DNA from: Sutcliffiella sp. FSL R7-0096
GTDB taxonomy: Bacteria; Bacillota; Bacilli; Bacillales; Bacillaceae_I
DNA length: 64,000 bases
Reading direction: 5' to 3'
NCBI RefSeq assembly: GCF_038595065.1
Contig: NZ_CP152003.1
Location: forward strand, 4,010,001-4,074,000
Positions 62,536 through 64,000 of the stretch are shown in pieces (position 1 is the first letter of the stretch; the number at the start of each line of letters is the position of its first letter). A program made the translations under genes and the position numbers. Under the pieces are notes generated by a model. That model was not told the origin of the DNA, did not search any database, and worked only from the letters and a program-made list of their open reading frames with translations.

Positions 62536-63132
62536 ATGAAACGTTCACTTTCAACATTGGATATCACGTATGCAGCTATGTTTGTGGCATTGATGGCTAT
62601 TGGTGCCAACATTGTATCTTGGATTCCATTTCTACAAATCGGAAATGTCCCACTATCCATGCAACCATTCTTCTGTGTGCTTGCAGGTATTTTACTTGGC
62701 TCACGCCTAGGCGCCATTTCGATGATTGTTTATTTATTGGTAGGGATCGCAGGTGCACCTGTTTTTGCTGGATTCGGTTCCGGATTCGCGCCTATCATTG
62801 GACCGACTGGCGGATTCCTTTTATCCTACGTCATTACCGCCTTTGTTGCCGGATTGATTGTGGAAAAGAAGTCACAGCCTAAAGCCGGAACATTTATGTT
62901 TGCATCTTTTATAGGTATCATTCTTATTTATTTCATTGGAACAAACTACATGTACATGATTATCAATTATGTGTTAGAGGCCGACATGGCATATTCTACA
63001 GCCTGGCTAACAATGGCATGGTTTTCCGTTAAAGACTTTGTTTTTACTATTTTCTGCGGAATCATTGCCACTAAACTGTACTATGTCGTGAATAAAACAA
63101 GTAAAACTCCTTATACGCCCAAAGCTGCGTAA
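62536..63132 (+). CDS. bioY: Biotin transporter substrate-binding subunit BioY
   Basis: A 198-residue membrane protein with about six transmembrane segments and the BioY signature LGSRLGAISMIVYLLVGIAGAPVFAGFGSG followed by GPTGGFLLSYV. It is the S-component of an ECF transporter for biotin uptake; energy genes (ecfA, ecfT) lie elsewhere. The start at 62536 follows AAAGGGGTTTACATT. In B. subtilis the equivalent yuiG lies next to yuiF, as here. Confidence 0.93.
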   Translation: MKRSLSTLDITYAAMFVALMAIGANIVSWIPFLQIGNVPLSMQPFFCVLAGILLGSRLGAISMIVYLLVGIAGAPVFAGFGSGFAPIIGPTGGFLLSYVITAFVAGLIVEKKSQPKAGTFMFASFIGIILIYFIGTNYMYMIINYVLEADMAYSTAWLTMAWFSVKDFVFTIFCGIIATKLYYVVNKTSKTPYTPKAA

Positions 63133-63144
63133 TAAAATGAATGA

Positions 63145-63181
63145 AGCCAAGCTGCAACGATAAGCAGCCTGGCTTTTTTTT
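63145..63181 (+). terminator. Terminator of bioY
   Basis: AGCCAAGCTGC pairs with GCAGCCTGGCT around AACGATAA, followed by seven or eight T residues. Confidence 0.9.
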
Positions 63182-63185
63182 AGGT

Positions 63186-64000
63186 TTATAATATAACTGC
63201 TGCAATACAACCAAAGATAATTAAAGGGATATTGTAGTGTAGGAAAGTCGGTACACATGTATCCCAGATGTGATTGTGCTGACCATCTGCATTCAAACCG
63301 GAAGTCGGTCCAAGTGTGCTGTCTGATGCAGGAGATCCAGCATCACCAAGTGCTGCCGCTGTTCCGACAATCGCAATGGTTGCCATGGCACTGAAACCAA
63401 GTTCTGCACATAATGGTACAAATATAGCTGCAATAATGGGAATGGTAGAGAAGGAAGACCCAATCCCCATCGTGATAAGAAGTCCTACTGTCAACATGGC
63501 AAGCGCGGCAATCAGCTGATTAGACCCAATCCATTCAGCAGAAGTGGACACTAATGTTTCAATATGTCCCGTCTCCCTTAATACGCTTGCAAAACCGGAA
63601 GCTGCAATCATGACAAATCCGATAAATGCCATCATGCGCATACCCGATGTTAGAATGACATCTGTTTCATTGAATTTCATCGCTCCACCAATATAAAGAA
63701 TGATGATTCCAACAAGGGAACCGTAAATCATTCCTTGAACCCCTACCACTTCTGTCAAGTATACTTGGGTAACAAGTGATACTACTACGGCCAATAATGC
63801 AAATGTAATAGATTTAAACGTATAGGTAGCCGTCTCCTGATCAGCTATAGCTTTCTGTTCATAGGTTCTAGGCTTTCTATAGCTAAAGAATACTGCTATC
63901 AATAGACCCACTACCATACCTGAAACCGGGATCATCATGGCAGTCGGAATGGAAGATAGACTGATATCCAATCCACTCTCCCCCATATTTGTTCTCAGGA
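63186..64000 (-). CDS. Na+/H+ antiporter-family protein (YuiF-like), 5' part missing
   Basis: The frame remains open to the window edge, so at least 271 C-terminal residues are present. About eight transmembrane segments are seen. Characteristic stretches are GMRMMAFIGFVMIAASGFASVL, TMGIGSSFSTIPIIAAIFVPL and AAALGDAGSPASDSTLGPTSGLNADGQHNHIWDTCVPTFLHYN. The last is the conserved end of NhaC/YuiF-type carriers. The substrate may be Na+ or an amino acid. Confidence 0.83.
   Translation of the reverse strand, partial: LRTNMGESGLDISLSSIPTAMMIPVSGMVVGLLIAVFFSYRKPRTYEQKAIADQETATYTFKSITFALLAVVVSLVTQVYLTEVVGVQGMIYGSLVGIIILYIGGAMKFNETDVILTSGMRMMAFIGFVMIAASGFASVLRETGHIETLVSTSAEWIGSNQLIAALAMLTVGLLITMGIGSSFSTIPIIAAIFVPLCAELGFSAMATIAIVGTAAALGDAGSPASDSTLGPTSGLNADGQHNHIWDTCVPTFLHYNIPLIIFGCIAAVIL

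Noticed and set aside
1-64000. Prophage, integrative element or secondary-metabolite cluster
   Set aside because: No integrase, phage structural, transposase, NRPS/PKS or RiPP-modifying gene was recognised in any frame.

Overview
The window looks like a chromosomal segment of a spore-forming, low-GC Firmicute of the Bacillaceae. Three kinds of evidence support this. Sporulation genes are present (a CotA-type laccase, SspH-type SASP, Sda, KapB/KapD, a YuzC-like coat protein). Ribosome binding sites are strong GGAGG types. Gene order from about 24 to 49 kb follows the Bacillus subtilis yug-mrp-kap neighbourhood. I cannot fix the genus. No rRNA, tRNA, CRISPR array, prophage or transposase gene was seen.

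Layout. 0-1.4 kb: a GH28 pectinase, with the start of a following gene cut by the window edge. 1.5-5.1 kb: cell-envelope stress module liaI-liaH-liaF-liaS-liaR (no liaG). 5.4-10.3 kb: intracellular subtilisin (Isp type with a LIPY propeptide), a repetitive protein, CotA-like multicopper oxidase, YjiH-type transporter. 10.6-15.1 kb: DbpA helicase, membrane metallophosphoesterase, small membrane proteins, an ABM-fold monooxygenase, and a 45-codon sda gene. 15.5-18.4 kb: a PAS/GAF HisKA kinase with a LytTR regulator. 19.0-21.4 kb: polyhydroxyalkanoate genes (SDR reductase, PhaR/PhaE-like subunit, PhaC, 37-residue ORF). 21.7-23.7 kb: cold-shock protein and a dicarboxylate symporter. 23.9-28.3 kb: sspH, mstX-yugO (Mistic and K+ channel), yugN, pgi. 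28.7-34.4 kb: complete mrpABCDEFG Na+/H+ antiporter operon. 34.6-42.8 kb: alcohol dehydrogenase, yuzA, yugI, XRE regulator, alaR-alaT, yugF, yugE, patB. 42.9-49.5 kb: phosphatase, SOD-like lipoprotein, cyclophilin lipoprotein, kapB, kapD, MFS exporter, AlkD-like protein, yuxO. kapB has no kinB beside it and yuxO has no com locus. 49.7-53.5 kb: ArsR regulator, SIMPL protein, DedA, SDR, YuzC-like protein. 53.7-59.1 kb: a five-gene operon of two ABC ATPases, a large ABC permease, an ECF sigma factor and a probable membrane anti-sigma. 59.8-64 kb: two overlapping ftsW/rodA-family genes, a small YueH-like gene, bioY behind a BirA-like operator, and the 3' part of an Na+/H+ antiporter-family gene.

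The least explained material is intergenic. Two arrays, at 26.1 and 59.3 kb, share the core TTYGGACA repeated ten times at a 21-bp period with the same single 32-bp step. A third array at 36.3 kb has another core (ATTGTRACT) at the same 21-bp period. Twenty-one bases is two helical turns and 32 is about three, so the cores lie on one face of the helix. The window also has about nine copies of a GC-rich imperfect-palindrome repeat and four copies of an MITE-like element of about 185 bp with GGCTCTTTTC ends.
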